Assembly: GCA_009783865.1 (NCBI GenBank)
Contig: WRCR01000159.1
Span: 1 to 8,132, forward strand
DNA length: 8,132 nucleotides
Direction of reading: 5' to 3'
From: Planctomycetaceae bacterium
GTDB lineage: Bacteria; Planctomycetota; Planctomycetia; Pirellulales; Thermoguttaceae
Below the pieces are notes generated by a model, which did no database searches, was not told the origin of the DNA, and worked only from the letters and a program-made list of their open reading frames with translations. A program made the translations under genes and the position numbers. How positions within the stretch are numbered: position 1 is the first letter of the stretch; each line of letters begins with the position of its first letter. Shown one piece after another: positions 6,855 through 8,132 of the stretch.

Positions 6855-7907
6855 TCACCACCGTTGCAACGAAGGATGCGAAATCTTGATGAGCAGCGTC
6901 TCAATAACAAACCGCTTGTCAGCCCGGCTGACTCCCCGCAATGCTAGATTTGCCTGCAACAGCCAATCCGATAAATCGGCACCGCGAAAGCGTGTTAACT
7001 TTCTGAGTTGCTGCTCCGCCTTTCCAAGAGCGAAGACAGGGACACCCGCTCTTTCTAATGCCGTTTTGACCGTCATCGGTTTTTTGTTTCTTTCGGCTTC
7101 GAGTATAATTTGTGTTGCGGTTGCGAATCTGCGCAAAGAACCGGAAAACGCACCAAAGAAACTTTCTACCTTCGAGTCCTGTCTGCCGGCACCGGCTAAA
7201 AGTTTATTAAGTTCCGATATTGACTCGGCTGTTCTGCCTTCAAGAGCCAAGTCGATGATGTAAAAGGTCTCCTTGACGCTCCACGAACCGGAATTCTGCT
7301 CGACCAACTCCAGCGTAATTTTGTCCTTTGTCAATACCGATAACTTCGCTAACTCTTGGTCAAGCAAACCGTGAACTGCGCCGACCATCTGCACCATTAA
7401 CTCGGCTGCCGCTCTGTCGCATGCAAGTTTATAACGCTGTTTCGCCCACTTGGTAACCCAACCCGGCATTTCCTTTTCTGAAAGGGAATTTGCTGTGATA
7501 ATCAAACCCTTTTCGGCAACTATCGTGTGTAATTTCGTATTGACCGGAAACGTTGTCAACAAGAGAAGCATAGTACTGCTTGTTGACGGATTTGCTGCGT
7601 AGTCCTCCAGCAAAGGACGATTTTTAGAAACGAAATTATCGGCATCGTCAATTATTACTAACTTGGAACTGTCTCCGAACATTGACCGGGAAGCAGCGGC
7701 ACTGTACACTTCGGGAAACTTTAAGTCCTTGCTGCCTTCGAACAGGACGAGGGAGAATTCGCCGTCATCGCCGGCGAGCAATTTTTCCCGCAGTGTGTTT
7801 TCGGCTTGCCGTATCAAGAAAGAATCATTGCCGAAAATGACGCAGATTCCCTTTGCCGGATATTCAGCAGGTACTTCCAGATATTTATGAACTAAAACGG
7901 TCGGCAT
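6855..7907 (-). CDS. holA: DNA polymerase III subunit delta
   Basis: A 350-residue clamp-loader delta subunit, which opens the beta sliding clamp within the DnaX complex during replication. Three-domain organisation is visible. The N-terminal AAA+-like domain opens with CVIFGNDSFLIRQAENTLRE (22-41) and continues through SMFGDSSKLVIIDDADNFV (75-93) and NPSTSSTMLLLLTTFPVNTK (106-125). A lid region includes GLLDQELAKLSVLTKDKITL (180-199) and the ETFYIIDLALEGR signature (213-225). The C-terminal collar domain includes GSLRRFATATQIILEAE (256-272) and KAEQQLRKLTRF (296-307). As usual for delta, no functional Walker A motif is seen. The length is normal. The ATG is followed by MPTVLVHKYL, and the upstream bases (CGATAACA) show no Shine-Dalgarno. 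The gene is transcribed toward the lipoprotein gene and ends before the shared hairpin. No co-directional neighbour is visible in the window. Confidence 0.93.
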   Translation of the reverse strand: MPTVLVHKYLEVPAEYPAKGICVIFGNDSFLIRQAENTLREKLLAGDDGEFSLVLFEGSKDLKFPEVYSAAASRSMFGDSSKLVIIDDADNFVSKNRPLLEDYAANPSTSSTMLLLLTTFPVNTKLHTIVAEKGLIITANSLSEKEMPGWVTKWAKQRYKLACDRAAAELMVQMVGAVHGLLDQELAKLSVLTKDKITLELVEQNSGSWSVKETFYIIDLALEGRTAESISELNKLLAGAGRQDSKVESFFGAFSGSLRRFATATQIILEAERNKKPMTVKTALERAGVPVFALGKAEQQLRKLTRFRGADLSDWLLQANLALRGVSRADKRFVIETLLIKISHPSLQRW

Positions 7908-7944
7908 TGTTATCGAAGGTCAAGTATAAAATCAGAACAGCAGT

Positions 7945-7972
7945 ATTATCCGCGAAAATACGGGAAATACAA
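7945..7972 (-). promoter_or_regulatory. holA: Candidate holA promoter
   Basis: On the minus strand, TTGTAT (7972-7967) and GATAAT (7950-7945) are 16 bp apart. The -10 is good (five of six) but the -35 matches only TTG. A second possibility on the same strand is TGGACA (7982-7977) with TATTTT, also 16 bp apart. One of these probably serves holA, whose start codon is at 7907, but the sequence does not decide which. Confidence 0.35.
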
Positions 7973-8107
7973 GATATGTCCACCCTAATGTAAAGCCCTT
8001 AATTGAAAAAATGTTGCAAAGCCGAACCCCTAAAAACAAGGCGCAAATGATAACTCACCAGCAAATGTTGGCAAGAGCAAAAAGTGCAAGGTTAATCTGC
8101 GTACAAG
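7973..8107. other. Right-edge intergenic DNA upstream of holA
   Basis: Non-coding or uncertain sequence. On the + strand a frame is open from 7930 to the window end, with an ATG at 8011 that reads MLQSRTPKNKAQMI and onward through the 21-bp repeat to the edge. It has no Shine-Dalgarno and includes AGA, AGG and ATA codons, so it is weakly supported as a gene start. TGCAAG at 8085-8090 is the inverse of CTTGCA at 8113-8118 inside the repeat. Confidence 0.3.
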
Positions 8108-8128
8108 AAAAACTTGCAATCGGACTGA
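8108..8128 (+). repeat. 21-bp direct repeat, right copy
   Basis: Identical in all 21 positions to 103-123, with the same orientation; the bases on either side differ (G against A before, T against C after). It lies about 200 bp upstream of the holA start codon, in opposite orientation to that gene, and 4 bp from the window edge. Whether a + strand promoter follows, as at the left copy, cannot be seen. Confidence 0.8.
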
Positions 8129-8132
8129 TATG

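Noticed and set aside
6736..7263. 175-codon + strand open frame after the lipoprotein gene
   Set aside because: It crosses the terminator hairpin and lies opposite the C-terminal half of holA, whose protein sequence is clearly real; no ribosome binding site.
103..8128. Window as a mobile element bounded by the 21-bp direct repeats
   Set aside because: There is no integrase, transposase or tRNA, and holA between the repeats is an essential housekeeping gene.

Overview
The window looks like ordinary chromosomal DNA from a Gram-negative-type bacterium, most probably a planctomycete. The reasons are a delta-subunit (HolA) sequence of the style I associate with planctomycetes, a two-helix membrane protein with an NTF2-like tail of a kind common in Pirellulales-like genomes, a lipoprotein with a Pro/Tyr/Ala-rich body, and mixed use of Shine-Dalgarno and SD-less starts. 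This assignment comes from family resemblance and no search was run. Base composition is moderate and even, and there is no sign of insertion sequences, phage genes, CRISPR, tRNA or rRNA.

Layout. Positions 1-215 are a control region with a strong extended -10 promoter (TGCTATAAT, 161-169) and one copy of a 21-bp sequence (103-123). A compact three-gene unit follows on the + strand: an M16C zinc metallopeptidase of the PreP (presequence protease) family with an N-terminal hydrophobic export or anchor segment (216-3251); a two-TM membrane protein with an NTF2-like C-terminal domain (3264-3815); and a 616-residue envelope protein combining a LolA/DUF2092-like half with a beta-propeller-like half (3830-5680). 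Gaps of 12 and 14 nt imply one transcript, ending at a hairpin terminator (5722-5776). That terminator is entangled with a good sigma70-type promoter (5691-5719).

After a roughly 210-nt leader comes a low-complexity lipoprotein (start revised to 5935, end 6729). A 14-bp perfect inverted repeat (6755-6800) separates it from the convergent gene holA (DNA polymerase III delta subunit, minus strand, 6855-7907). The last 225 bp lie upstream of holA. They contain the second exact copy of the 21-bp sequence, at 8108-8128, in the same orientation as the first.

How the genes fit together: the three-gene unit appears to be envelope-directed, with an exported or anchored peptide-degrading protease, an inner-membrane protein, and a secreted or membrane-tethered two-domain protein. 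Their co-transcription suggests a shared envelope role, but no published system is recognised. holA is a housekeeping replication gene unrelated to its neighbours. The most unexpected signals are the exact 21-bp intergenic repeat at both ends and the nested promoter/terminator at 5691-5776.
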